The notes under the pieces were generated by a model. It did no database searches. It was not told where the DNA came from and worked only from the letters and a program-made list of their open reading frames with translations. Shown one piece after another: positions 1 through 10,290 of a stretch of 64,000 nucleotides of DNA. Every line of letters starts with the position of its first letter. Within the stretch, counting starts at the first letter, position 1. Made by a program: the position numbers and the translations under genes. The DNA is from Apoda limacodes (Eukaryota; Arthropoda; Insecta; Lepidoptera; Limacodidae). The stretch is taken from contig OX291544.1 of assembly GCA_946406115.1 (NCBI GenBank), positions 2,232,001-2,296,000 on the forward strand. Direction: 5' to 3'.

Positions 1-136
1 ACCTTTTAGTTTCCTTTTATTCTAGATTTTTTCCAGAAACAATAATTAGAAATTGGTTATAATTGTAGGATACACTTTGATCAAAGGTTCGGTTCTAATA
101 CAAAATTTATCTTACAATATTTCGTACATTTCTGGC

Positions 137-285
137 CAAGGTATTGAATTATAAAGCAATTTGTGAGCGTCATCAGCACAGGGCCGCGGGCTAGCCCCAC
201 AACAAAGCGGAATTGCTTCGCTCTCGACTTGTGATACATTTTCAGAAGCCGTCACTGCAACTGAACATAAAGTTATTTATCTATT
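137..285 (+). repeat. Dispersed repeat, copy 1 of a pair
   Basis: About 150 bp resemble 27,434-27,582 in the same orientation. Both contain TATTGAATTAYAAAGCAATT, a central GC-rich block with GGCCGCGGGC, then AATTGCTT and CTTGTGATA. The AAAGCAATT and AATTGCTT blocks are inverted relative to each other, so the unit can fold on itself. No coding sequence is visible. I do not recognise the family; a SINE, a MITE or a LINE untranslated region are all possible. Confidence 0.55.
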
Positions 286-2434
286 GTTTTTCAAAGACTG
301 TCATTTTAAAGTTAAATTGTAAGAAGAAAAGATCAACCGTCGTTGCGTTAGCTTACTTTAAAAAGTAAAAAGATCTAGTTAAACATGACGACGGCAAAGA
401 TAATATTATTTTTATTTTATTGTTGCTGAACTTGTACTTCTTAAGCACTATCTTCTAGACAGAACGTGTAATAGGGCTAGGAAAGAGCTTGATATTTAAG
501 CTATCTTCTACAGACTAGTGTAATAAAGCAAGGAAAGCGATTGTTCAGCACAGGACGTGTAAATCCTTACTCCTGTGGTGGGTGTAGCAGCTAATAAATA
601 AATATCACCGTCACTACAAGTACTCCATGGCGAATTTTAATTTAGTAATTGTACCATAAAAAATGTACACAGGCAATTTCCATTTTAGCATCTTCTCCTT
701 ATTTTCAACTAGACTTTGGCAGCGGCTTCGCCCGCCCTGAATTCGGTTATTGGTGTGGAACTCCTTAATTATCTCCTTAATTTTATTATACTAATGAAGT
801 TTGCTATAGCAACCTATAGCTACATCTATTGTTCTTAAACTCTGTTATAGTTATTCCCGCGGGAACTTTTGAATTCCAGGACCTAACCTACATGTATGCC
901 AAATTTCATCTTGTTTTTTAATTTACCTTTTATTCAGATAAAGTAATTCAGATAAGTAGATATCAAAAACATAATTCTCTAAAAATTAGGGGAAAACAAA
1001 AAGAAATATGATATAACAGTTAATAAAACAAAATAATTATTGTCACATAATTCCCGTTTACTTCCTAACGGTTTGTGTACGAGCTACGGAAATAAGTCTC
1101 GGCAAATTGGTTGAGTTCATTTCATTTGATATCTCACTTGGCAATCACGGCTTGTGAGGAAGGCGTGACGTCCCGCGCCGCCCCCCAAGCTGCCCCTCGC
1201 CGCCCCGCCCGCGTCCCTCCGTACTGACATTGTTACTCGAAGAAATAAAACAATACCATTTTTTTCTTTGAGTTGAATTTTATATTTGTATGTTATACAT
1301 AAATTGTAAAGTTTAATTTGTAATAAGTCATATCGGTAGGTAATAATTAAATGAAACAGAGATATAAAGCTAAATTATGGCAGTCGCAAGAGTTATATTA
1401 AAATTATAGTGTAGATCAGGCAAATCAGATCAGAACCTCGGTTCAAATGATGCGATCCTCGACTGTATTTAAAGTAGATATCTGAAGGTATAAAAAATTA
1501 TAAACAACTAACAAAGGCTTTGGTAAAGTACATTACAAGTAAAATAAAAGTAAAATAAGTACAAGTAAAAAATAAGTATATATTTCTTTATATAATTTTA
1601 ACTACCAGAATGAGCAAATCGAATATCAAAAATTAAAAAATCTGTATTTAATTTTAAAGGTTCTATAATATATCGATGTTTCGAAGTAAGTCACTACTCT
1701 CGTCCGAACAGTTCACAAAATCAATATTATCTAGATATTTTGTTTTACATTAAATTTAATAAAACCCCAGTTTCACTTAACCACAATATATTTGCCAGAA
1801 ATTTTATATGCAGAGTTACAAAACCCAATTTTACTTATGAAAACTTTTTACGCCCTCTCTTTTTATAAAATCAATGTAAAGTTTTCCATAATTTCATTCA
1901 ACCACCATATACGTTTAATGTTATACCTAAGTTTTCCGGCTTCGGATACCTAAACGAAATTCGGGAATAAAGAAATCAGATACTAGCCTTAACTTCTAAA
2001 CCTAAAAGAAAGCGAGGTAGCGAGGAGTTAAGCGACGAACTGTTAGGTTATACTTGCGAGCAGCGCAGAAGCCGAGCTAGCGCAGCGAGCGAGCCACGGT
2101 AGCGGCCAGCAAAGTGTCAGAAACGAATTGCACGTGTGTCACTTTCTTCATAAATAATAATTTGGCAATTATATATATATTTTTCGACCTGATTTCTTTA
2201 TACACATATTAACCGTAGTAAATATGGTTTTCATTCCGTTGTCCGGGTCAAAAATTAGAGTGTTCTGTTAGACTTAAAAAAACAGAATAATGGTACTACG
2301 GAGTTATGATTTTGCGGTAAAATAAATCATTCAGATAATGATCCTACGGAATTTCAATCAGTTGGATTCTTAATTCAATCATGACGAAATAACAAAACAA
2401 CCTTTAAAAAATCTGGTGACAGAAAATATAGTTA
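286..2434. other. AT-rich non-coding stretch
   Basis: I see no coding region or recognisable TE domain here. The DNA is AT-rich apart from two short islands: a GC-rich block near 1,152-1,226, listed separately, and a stretch at about 2,009-2,115 where GCGAG/AGCGC words recur. The second island could be a decayed repeat. Confidence 0.4.
1152..1226. other. Short GC/CpG-rich island
   Basis: About 75 bp of C-rich, CpG-containing sequence (CGTGACGTCCCGCGCCGCC, then CGCCCCGCCCGCGTCC) sit in very AT-rich surroundings. A CRE-like TGACGTC lies at its left edge. No open frame or start codon follows within the usual distance, so this may be a promoter relic of a TE or of an unseen transcript rather than a live promoter. 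Confidence 0.35.
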
Positions 2435-2726
2435 ATGAAAGATCGTACAAACAATAAATATGGAAAACAAATACTAGAATTTCGTTTTCGGAATTTCATA
2501 ATTCGGCATTGCATTTTTCGAGGCCAAATTAATATTTTTTTTAATTCAAAACGTAAAATTAAACTTTATTCCAATATAATCTGGGGGCAGGGTAGTGCAC
2601 CCGCTAAGTCAAGCAAAGGAGCAAAATAAGCGCGGACGTACTATCATTTTCTCGAAGCCATTCGGCCCCTTTTTAAACCCCCTGTAACTTTGTTGTGTAA
2701 AATACTAGAAACTAAATTTTTAGCAT

Positions 2727-2835
2727 AATATACATACATACATAACATCACGCCTGTTTCCCAGAGGGGTAGGCAGAGATCAAAGACTGCCACGTGCTAC
2801 GATCCTGGCATACCTCTCTTGTCACATCTATACGC
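2727..2835 (-). repeat. Lepidopteran-type LINE tail or SINE-like repeat fragment
   Basis: ATACATACATACATA is followed by CATCACGCCTGTTTCCCAGAGGGGTAGGCAGAG. A similar string (tetranucleotide repeat, then CACGCCTGTTTCCC and GGGGTAGGCAGAG) is common in lepidopteran genomes. Read on the minus strand it looks like the 3' end of a retroposed element finishing in a simple-repeat tail. The assignment rests on memory of that motif, not on a search. Confidence 0.5.
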
Positions 2836-3080
2836 ATAGCATAATATATTTACCTAATTTTGTCACTGATTGACTGTAGCAGACCTACATGCCCCAAATA
2901 GAATACAATTATTGTTTAGCTTATAAGGCAAGGAAAAACTCTGACATTCCGATTTCTTAGTCCCGTTTTCTAGAATACAATCTAAATAAGTAACTATCTA
3001 ATCTGGCGAACGCACCCAAGTCATTGAACGTGGAAATGAATGTTGCAATGAAATCTAAAATACTGTTCGTAAATGAAGAT

Positions 3081-3404
3081 CCGTGTGCTCACTGGGTTGT
3101 TCCTATTCCGTGTGCTCACTGGGTTGTTCCTATTCCGTGTGCTCACTGGGTTGTTCCTATTCCGTGTGCTCACTGGGTTGTTCCTATTCCGTGTGCTCAC
3201 TGGGTTGTTCCTATTCTGTGTGCTCACTGGGTTGTTCCTATTCCGTGTGCTCACTGGGTTGTTCCTATTCTGTGTGCTCACTGGGTTGTTCCTATTCCGT
3301 GCGCTCACTGGGTTGTTCCTATTCCGTGTGCTCACTGGGTTGTTCCTATTCCGTGTGCTCACTGGGTTGTTCCTATTCCGTGTGCTCACTGGGTTGTTCC
3401 TATT
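3081..3404. repeat. 27-bp minisatellite, 12 tandem units
   Basis: Twelve head-to-tail 27-bp units, beginning CCGTGTGCTCACTGGGTTGT and ending TCCTATT, fill exactly 324 bp. The only unit differences I see are single changes: CTGTGTG in units 6 and 8 and CCGTGCG in unit 9. Such homogeneity implies recent amplification or gene conversion. Because 27 is a multiple of three and the unit has no stop in several frames, open frames cover it on both strands (9-residue peptide repeats); these are by-products of the period, not evidence of a protein. Confidence 0.95.
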
Positions 3405-4170
3405 CCTGGGGATGGTTCGTGTTTGCTCCATTATTTGTCATTCTGTATATATCGCAATTTTGAATCGTCCTATGATATCAGGCGTGTTATTTCAGTATGT
3501 GGCAGCATATTGGGATGAAATTCAACTTTATACTTGAGACAAGCACGGAGACCCTTACGGTAACACTGATCTAAACTCGGTGACAATGCTGAAAACTGCC
3601 ATTTATAGTTCCGTATCCAAACTTATGGCGGCGGCCGCTTTGTATCCGTTTACTTTCAAGTTTTATGAAACTGGCCGCTTGAGAGGATCATTCGGTAGTG
3701 ATTCTGGGACACCCACCGGTGAAACGTTTACGATCCTCTGGTAGTTTTATAGAAGGTCATTATAAAGTGCTCCTTCCTGGTACTACGTCCTCGTTCGTCC
3801 TGATGATCTAAAAAGGCTGAAAGAGAACGGCCTAAAACTTTAACCCGTTCTCAACGAGTCTCTTTCCCCCCCCCCCAAATCTATAAGAAAAAAAGGAGGA
3901 CTAACTACAAAAAGAAATGAGATCCCTTTAGAAAATCACCTTTTATCCTGAGTAACCAGGAAATATCTGACAGTTTTTAAAAATAATCTCTTTCTAAAAT
4001 CAGGCTGACATACTGGCTAAGAACGTGGCAAAAAGCTCTGAAACCGTCATTAATTTTTATTATTCCATATTTTTTTATTTTATTATTTATTACAACTTCA
4101 ATAATTTTAAAAATTAAAGTGTTATTAAAATTAATCATGAATGAATGAAAGAATAAAATTCGTCGGTACG
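3405..4170. other. Non-coding stretch
   Basis: No gene or known repeat is recognised. A homopolymer of about 12 C lies at 3,866-3,877. The rest is unremarkable AT-rich sequence. Confidence 0.4.
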
Positions 4171-4281
4171 TGGGGTTGGTTTAAATGTTGGATGGTTGGT
4201 TAAATATTGGGTGGTTGGTTAAATATTGGGTGGTTGGTTAAATATTGGGTGGTTGGTTAAATATTAGGTGGTTGGTTAAAT
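4171..4281. repeat. 19-bp minisatellite, about six units
   Basis: The unit GGTTGGTTAAATATTGGGT repeats from about 4,174 to 4,280. The first and last units are more diverged (ATGTTGGAT, ATATTAGGT). The array is non-coding and is flanked by AT-rich DNA. Confidence 0.9.
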
Positions 4282-4354
4282 GTATGGCAAACGAAACGTG
4301 AAACTAAAATATTGATGTTGTGGAAATGAGATTATTTATTTATCATAAAAAAAA

Positions 4355-4760
4355 TTATCTTTTGAAAAATCTAAAGTAAATATGCCAACTATTTTTCTTG
4401 AGATCGGTGTCAGCCTTAATATTTGGAATAAACGTTGTCACTTGGTAGCTTGGTAGTCGTAGGTTAAGATACTGTTGAACACGCATAGAAGGCGGGTGCC
4501 AACCGCCCGAACCGCAGCGATGAGCGCCAAACGCGCCCGAAGAGCTCAACCCGAACGGGCACACACGCGTTCGCTTCTGAGCTGCACCGACCTCAAAATG
4601 TAGTAGGCATATTTACTTAAGATTATCTAAAAGATAAAATTTTTAATTCTTCCTGTTTAGTTAGTTATTTAATTTAATTACAGTTTTAAAGTCGGTGGAA
4701 TTTTATAAATTTCTTTTTTTATTTCTTTTTTTTTACCGACCTCAAAAAATAGTTGTCATA
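4355..4760. repeat. Probable composite of dispersed repeats
   Basis: A GC-richer block at 4,470-4,575 gives a 69-residue open frame on the minus strand with Gly-, Ser- and His-rich content; I cannot link it to a protein family. The words ACCGACCTCAAAA (4,585 and 4,736) and TTTTAAAGTCGGTGG (about 4,684) form inverted pairs, like the ACCGACTTC/GAAGTCGGT ends common in lepidopteran non-coding repeats. I infer old MITE-like or repeat-end material. Confidence 0.3.
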
Positions 4761-5057
4761 TTAACTTTTATAAAAAATGCCTTTTCATTTTTATTTATTA
4801 GTCATTTTACATACAAGTGTCTGCTATTACGCGGGCGAGCACTTAAAAAAGGATTTCCTAAAGAAGGAAAATTCATTCCCTAAGAGAGTCAAATAGGGGT
4901 AGGTTATTTGTATGGTAATTAAATATCCCATCAAGAACATAAATGTGAAATGAGAGCTAAGTTCAATATTACGAATATGAGTCGTTGTCGATTTTGCCGA
5001 CAAAAGAATTGAGATCTATACGTGTGTCAAGTTCTGTGTAGAAGGAAATAAGAAGAA

Positions 5058-5300
5058 AACAGTCACCTCTATAAAATCTTCACAACATCCTGTCAATTCC
5101 TACCAAAATTGCGCTTGCCCAGTCATTACTCCTCCCGGTTCTCGACTATGGCAACGTATGTTTTCCAGATCTTACTGAAGAGCAGTTAAACAAACTTCAG
5201 CGGCTAAATATATATTAATATATCCGGTTCTTCTAGATTTACGGAAATGTGTTCATGTATCAGAGTTTCGTTCTAAGCTCAAATAGCTCTCCATTCGCCA
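5058..5300 (+). pseudogene. LINE reverse transcriptase C-terminal relic
   Basis: One frame reads LLLPVLDYGN, then a PDLTEEQLNKLQRLN-like stretch. This is the conserved region after the RT domain in CR1/Jockey-superfamily LINEs (LDY followed by a segment ending in LERLQN). Downstream frames decay but keep VSEFRSKLK and LSIRQRR-like pieces of the same C-terminal domain. No YADD, EN or tail is visible. It may belong to the same family as the RT relic at 29.9-30.4 kb. Confidence 0.6.
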
Positions 5301-7524
5301 ACGCCGGCCGCTTTACTCTGACTACTTAGCACTGCGCAGACCGTGAGTTTGTTTGCCACCTTCGTAAGATGTGGGTTCCGAGTCAGCATTGCACGTATAC
5401 GCAGCGACGACGGCCACCCGGGACGAAGCATCCTCAGTCGTCCGAGGTTCCGGTTCGAGAGCGTGCGATGTCACCCTTGTATACCTATTGTATAACTATT
5501 ATGTAATGACGTCTACAGTGACAAGTAAAGGAAAGTAATTCTACAAATTTTGTTGCATCATTTATAAAGACAACAGATAACAGAAGCGTACCAAGTAGTG
5601 GGACGAATATATTGTCGTGCACGATAGTCCCCCAGAGATACGTAAACTTTATTGGGCAGTTTCTTAATAATTGAATATTCAAATTCCAAAAATTGAATAT
5701 CCGTAAAAAGCTTAAAAGGAATGTAAGAACTAGAGATATAAACTTTGTAACCGAGGAAACGGGAGAACTTAACATTCGAGAGCATTTCTCGTGAATATGT
5801 AGCAAGTCAGACACTTTTTGTTCTTAAATTCGCTACTAGAGAAGTAAAAGTAAATTTATATTTAGCTTACAGACAGTGAAATACATTATTATTTTTATGT
5901 GTATATGTTAATATACATACATTTCATATATTTTATTTAGAAAATGTATGTGTTCTCGGCAACCATTAAAATAATCAATGAGACATTATTGCTATCGATA
6001 TAAGCGGCAGTATTAGTACCTGCTTTCGAATATAGGTTTTAAAGTTAACGTAAATATCTATATTAAGATATAGTAAGGTAATTTTTATATTTATAATTAT
6101 TGAATGTTACAGGGCGATATGAATACTTGATTACTAAAAATTATATTATTTTCAAGGCAGATCTGAACTCTTAATATAAAGTGGTGGGGCGGAGACTCGA
6201 ATCGATTCCCATAAGTGGACGATGACACTCCAGAGAAACATTAATGTAATAGAGCTGAAACACTTCGTCCAACTTTCCAATAAATGCTTTTAAAAATATT
6301 GAGAATTTCAACGTACGGAAGCAGGGTTTGAATTCCTATAACTTATTTGATTGAGTATATACTTAGGAAGATATGTTCACGTCATTCACTTGTTGTTGAA
6401 TGTCAAATGAGTAACCTAACTCGCCCAGGGTGTGCGAAGATTTAATTTTTAGGTTTCCGTAGCCAAAGGTCATCAGAGCCCTATAACTAAGCCTACGAGT
6501 AGGCTATCTGTACATGGTGATGGTAAGAGCTTAGGCGTTTTTAATCTTTACAATGTTTGCTAAAAAACGATACACAAATACCTAAGTGGGCAGTATTTTT
6601 TTTTGTATTTATAAATCTACCGCCAACTGTAACTTTGAGGTAAGGCCGCGCCGTCGCGCACTCCTGGAAATTAATTCCTATTCTCAGTTGGATCATATTG
6701 TACGCGTGTAGGTTCAAACATTACAATTAAATGTCTCTTCCCCGACTCGGAAACCTATGCTGAAATTATCTTTATAAAGTCTACTAATACTATCAATATC
6801 CTAAAGATCGACGATTGAAAATGTTAGCAGTGTAGTTTCTTGACGTGAATCCGATGAACGTCTTAAGTCTTGTCCAGGTGGTCATACGGATAAAGTTAAG
6901 TCATCTTACTAAAATCGTGTACTAACCTTCATCGTATTCCTACGGCTTAACTATAACAGATTGAAAAATATAACTTATACAGCCTAAAAATCAATCTGAT
7001 GGCTATTCAAAAATTTGCGCTACTGTCAATAATATTAATAAACAAAGATGACATGACCTAGAAAATTATTCTAAAGATTTATCGACGCAGTTCCCATATC
7101 GGTTAGCACTTGCTTAGAAGAGAGCTAGCGACCACACTGCTTGTCGATTCACAACAGTAAACTTTACTGTATTTTATAGAGTTTATCAATATTGATAATA
7201 AAACACCGGAAAAAAAAATTATATAATAAACAAACTTGTAGCGACGTTTGTGAAAAAACTCCGAACCTGATAGAAAAGAAAACCAAAATAAGAATGCATA
7301 ATATCTTTTAGCGATTGACTCTCTTGGATGCGGATATGGATCACCGCTATTGCGTGAAGAAAAAAGCGTGAGAGCACAAGTAAATCGATGCAGGTCAAAT
7401 TAGGTTGGCCAATATGTCAGCACTAACTACAAAATTAAATTCATAGTTCCGCATACTTACGCATTGCGAGGGTAACAACGTATCTTGCGCGTGTCTATCG
7501 CTTACTAATAAAATCATAAATAAT
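5301..7524. other. Non-coding stretch with minor repeats
   Basis: No gene is recognised. One repeat copy at 6,152-6,268 is listed separately. Around 6,449-6,500 the words TTTCCGTAGCCAAA and CCCTATAACTAAG resemble the edge of the common lepidopteran GGTTCCGTA...CCCTATTACTAAG repeat. Confidence 0.4.
6152..6268 (+). repeat. Dispersed repeat, copy 1 (pair with 10.8 kb)
   Basis: The core GACACTCCAGAGAAACATTAATGTAATAGAGCTGAAACA matches 10,871-10,909 with few differences. Weaker similarity upstream (GAACTCTTAAT and GAACTCCTAAT at similar spacing) suggests a unit of about 110 bp. It is non-coding and of unknown class. Confidence 0.55.
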
Positions 7525-8770
7525 GACGCAAACAACTAATGACGTTGAATCCTTCAAGAAATCATTAGCATGCATCAGCTTATGAAAGTACAGACGGAGG
7601 AAATTGTGTCTCTTCGACTAACTGTAATAGAAATGTGTACGGAGATTAAGAAATTGAAAATTACTGCTATCAAGACGTCCTGTGAGAAGTGTGACAAGGG
7701 TGTCGCCGTCAGTGCCGCTTACGAGGTTCGGTTAGCAAAAACTACTCATCTAGATTAAGTATTGACAACGACACAGTAAAAACTTCAGCGAAAATGACCT
7801 CCAATCATGTCCAGCGCTCGTCGACTTTAAGCTGCGCCATCCAAACAAAAGGACAGAAAAAAAAACTAGTATACTTGAAAATGGGATATTTTCATCTCAA
7901 TCTGAAAATGTGAGTTCTAAAACTTTTTCTACATACAGTCAGGTGTCACAATCTCAAGAAACAAATGGCGTCACACCCAGTACTGGAATTTGTAAGCTAC
8001 CTCCCCACACGTGAAAAAACACCGGTACCGACCACTCAGGTTGATGACGAAGACAATCAAAACAGGAATATCGTAAAACCAAAAAAATTGCGGCGTAAAA
8101 AAAGTATAATGGGAACTGGCCTCCCTATAACGGGATTGCGAACTGTGGAGATACTGCAATACCTCAATGCCAGTGGTTTTGACGTGGACACCTCCGAAAC
8201 GGAGGTTGTGGCCGGTGTAAAAGAAACAGCCGTAAAACTAGTTACGAAGTCAAAAAAAACCCGACTTTACCTCTTTTAAAATTGGAATACCATTAACAAC
8301 TGTTAAACTCTGCTTGCACCCAAAACCATGGCCTTCTGGTCTTCCTTTTAATAAGTGGTTTTTTAGAAGGTCCAAAGAGTCCAATTATTAATGAAACAAA
8401 TACAAATGACATACAGCCATACAGACAAATTGCCACTAAAATATCAGAAGCCTGAAAAATAAAACTGAAGCACTTGAAGTCCTCACTTGTGACGTGTTGG
8501 GTATTACCAAACATTCGATGAGCCAGCTGGAGATAATATCAGCGAGCCTTCCAGAGTAAGCAGTAGGATCGAGCTGGTGCCGCAAGAGGACGCGACAACG
8601 CACCGCGGGCGGTAGCTCTGCCATCTACTGCAGGACACATCTGGACTACTCAGAGAGAAAGGATGTCGTAGAAATGTCTCAGAATCAATTATGTGAAGTA
8701 TCAGCTGTAGAATTGAGTGAGTTAAAAAATCACTGGCGTAGCATATAGAACGAAATTAAAACAAATTTAT
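7525..8770 (+). pseudogene. LINE ORF1 plus start of ORF2 endonuclease, decayed
   Basis: Frame pieces at 7,525-7,758 and 7,965-8,276 carry a coiled-coil-like start (EEIVSLRLTVIEM), a CEKCDKG motif and a basic block (KPKKLRRKKSIMGTGLP). This order fits a LINE ORF1 protein. Past the ORF1 stop, frames near 8,450-8,510 read NKTEALEVLTCDVLGIT, which resembles the N-terminal EN motif (LRNK...DVLCLTEHW) of CR1/Jockey-type ORF2. Pieces near 8,625-8,710 read YCRTHLDYS-like and CEVSAVEL, which fit the next EN strands. RT is absent, so the copy is a 5' fragment broken by several frameshifts. Confidence 0.5.
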
Positions 8771-9990
8771 CATAGCTAAGTAGGCTTTACATGTAATTGT
8801 TTGGCCGTTTTTTTTGTATTATTGTAGAACAATCAGTTCGTCAAACTTTCAGATTTTTTTCTTTAAGAATTATATAATATTTACAGATTAAGGTTTAAAT
8901 GGTAAGGATTAGATGGTAGGTAGGTAGGTAGGCTAGGCACGTATTTATTACGTATAAACTGATTGGAATTATTTACTTGTATTTATTAAATCAGTATCTT
9001 TTTACAGAAAATATTATCTTTCCTCTATATAATTGACTTTATTCACAAGTTTATTTCCAGAAACTTTAATCAAGCAATAATATTTAATACAAATGAATGA
9101 ATAAATTAAATATTTTAGTTCCACGACATCACCATTATAGGTTGACATATATTTCCATTACAAGTGTCTTTTGTCGGGGAGTACTCCCCCTCATAATATA
9201 AGGAGGGCGCCTCTCAAAGTACATTTTATTTCGCATAAGCTTTTGCTCTCACCTTCTTTCCCGCACCATTTAATTACAAAACGCAGTTCAGACTTATTTA
9301 AATAAAACTATATTTTTAACTTAATACCAAGATATTTTCATACCGCAAATGAATGGATAGATTGTATTAGAAAGATATTAGACATTTTTTATAGGCATCC
9401 GACTGCAAGGCGAAGTCGGCACATAGTTTAATGTTTCCTCCAGTTTTGGAAGTCGTGTCAAAAATAATTTTATTTTCTATAAGTATTATAAAAGCACAAT
9501 TTTATTTAAAATAAAGTGTCCGGCAGCAACTATCGTATGAGCAACTATTTTTTGTTTGTCTTAGTATCGTAGATTTTTTGCAAAAAAAATTAACGCCATT
9601 TTGAAAAACTAATAAAATATTTGAATACAGAACCCTAACACACACAAACACCTAATATTGTCGAAATCGTAGATTTTTTACAAAATAATAGACGCCGTAA
9701 TGGATCCGCCATCTTGAATTTCAAATAAATAATAAAAGATTTGTATTAAGCACAATTGAAAAGACAACAAAAACGTTCTATTTATGACTAGTTACCTAGC
9801 TACTTTTTTAAATATCTAGTGGCCGCACTAATCGCTAGTGTTGTGTGGCTTTAAGGACATTCCTGCGGTGCACTGTACCGCCATAGGATATTTTTATTTA
9901 CTGTTCGTAGAAAGCGTATTTAAAAATTTGATTTAATGAAATATGAAAATAGTTGTAAGCTAGTTTCAGAACGATTAAGAATAAGAGAGA
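8771..9990. other. Non-coding stretch
   Basis: No gene is recognised. There is a short (GGTA)n run near 8,912-8,932. Two similar words at about 9,568 and 9,666 (ATCGTAGATTTTTTRCAAAA) suggest a small local duplication. Confidence 0.35.
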
Positions 9991-9992
9991 GA

Positions 9993-10290
9993 GAGAAGAC
10001 AAGTCGGCAGCAGCAACTGAGTGAGTAGATAAGTCGGCTGCAGCAACTGAGTGAGAAGATAAGTTGGCTGCAGCAACTAAGTGAGAAGATAAGTCGGATG
10101 CGGCAACTGAGTGAGAAGAAAAGTCGGCTGCAGCAACTGAGTGAGAAGATAAGTTGGCTGCAGCAACTGAGTGAGAAGATAAGTTGGCTGCAGCAACTGA
10201 GTGAGAAGATAAGTTGGCTGCAGCAACTGAGTGAGAAGATAAGTTGGCTGCAGCAACTGAGTGAGAAGATAAGTCGGATGCGGCAACTGC
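9993..10290. repeat. 30-bp minisatellite, ten units
   Basis: Ten 30-bp units built on AAGTTGGCTGCAGCAACTGA plus GTGAGAAGAT run head to tail. Variants are AAGTCGGCAG, AAGTCGGCTG and AAGTCGGATGCGG. The four central units are identical, while the fourth and tenth share the GGATGCGG variant, which hints at block duplication. The array is preceded by a GA run. As 30 is divisible by three, both strands are open, giving 10-residue peptide periods; I do not treat these as proteins. Confidence 0.93.

Noticed and set aside
3081..3404. CRISPR array
   Set aside because: Units are contiguous without unique spacers, and the genome is clearly that of an animal.
3021..3537. Four overlapping open frames of 126-164 codons on both strands
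   Set aside because: They all run through the 27-bp minisatellite. A period divisible by three with no stop keeps several frames open, so length is not evidence of coding.
7965..8279. Host gene for a small basic protein
   Set aside because: The basic block, its position after a coiled-coil segment and the EN-like motif downstream fit LINE ORF1 better.
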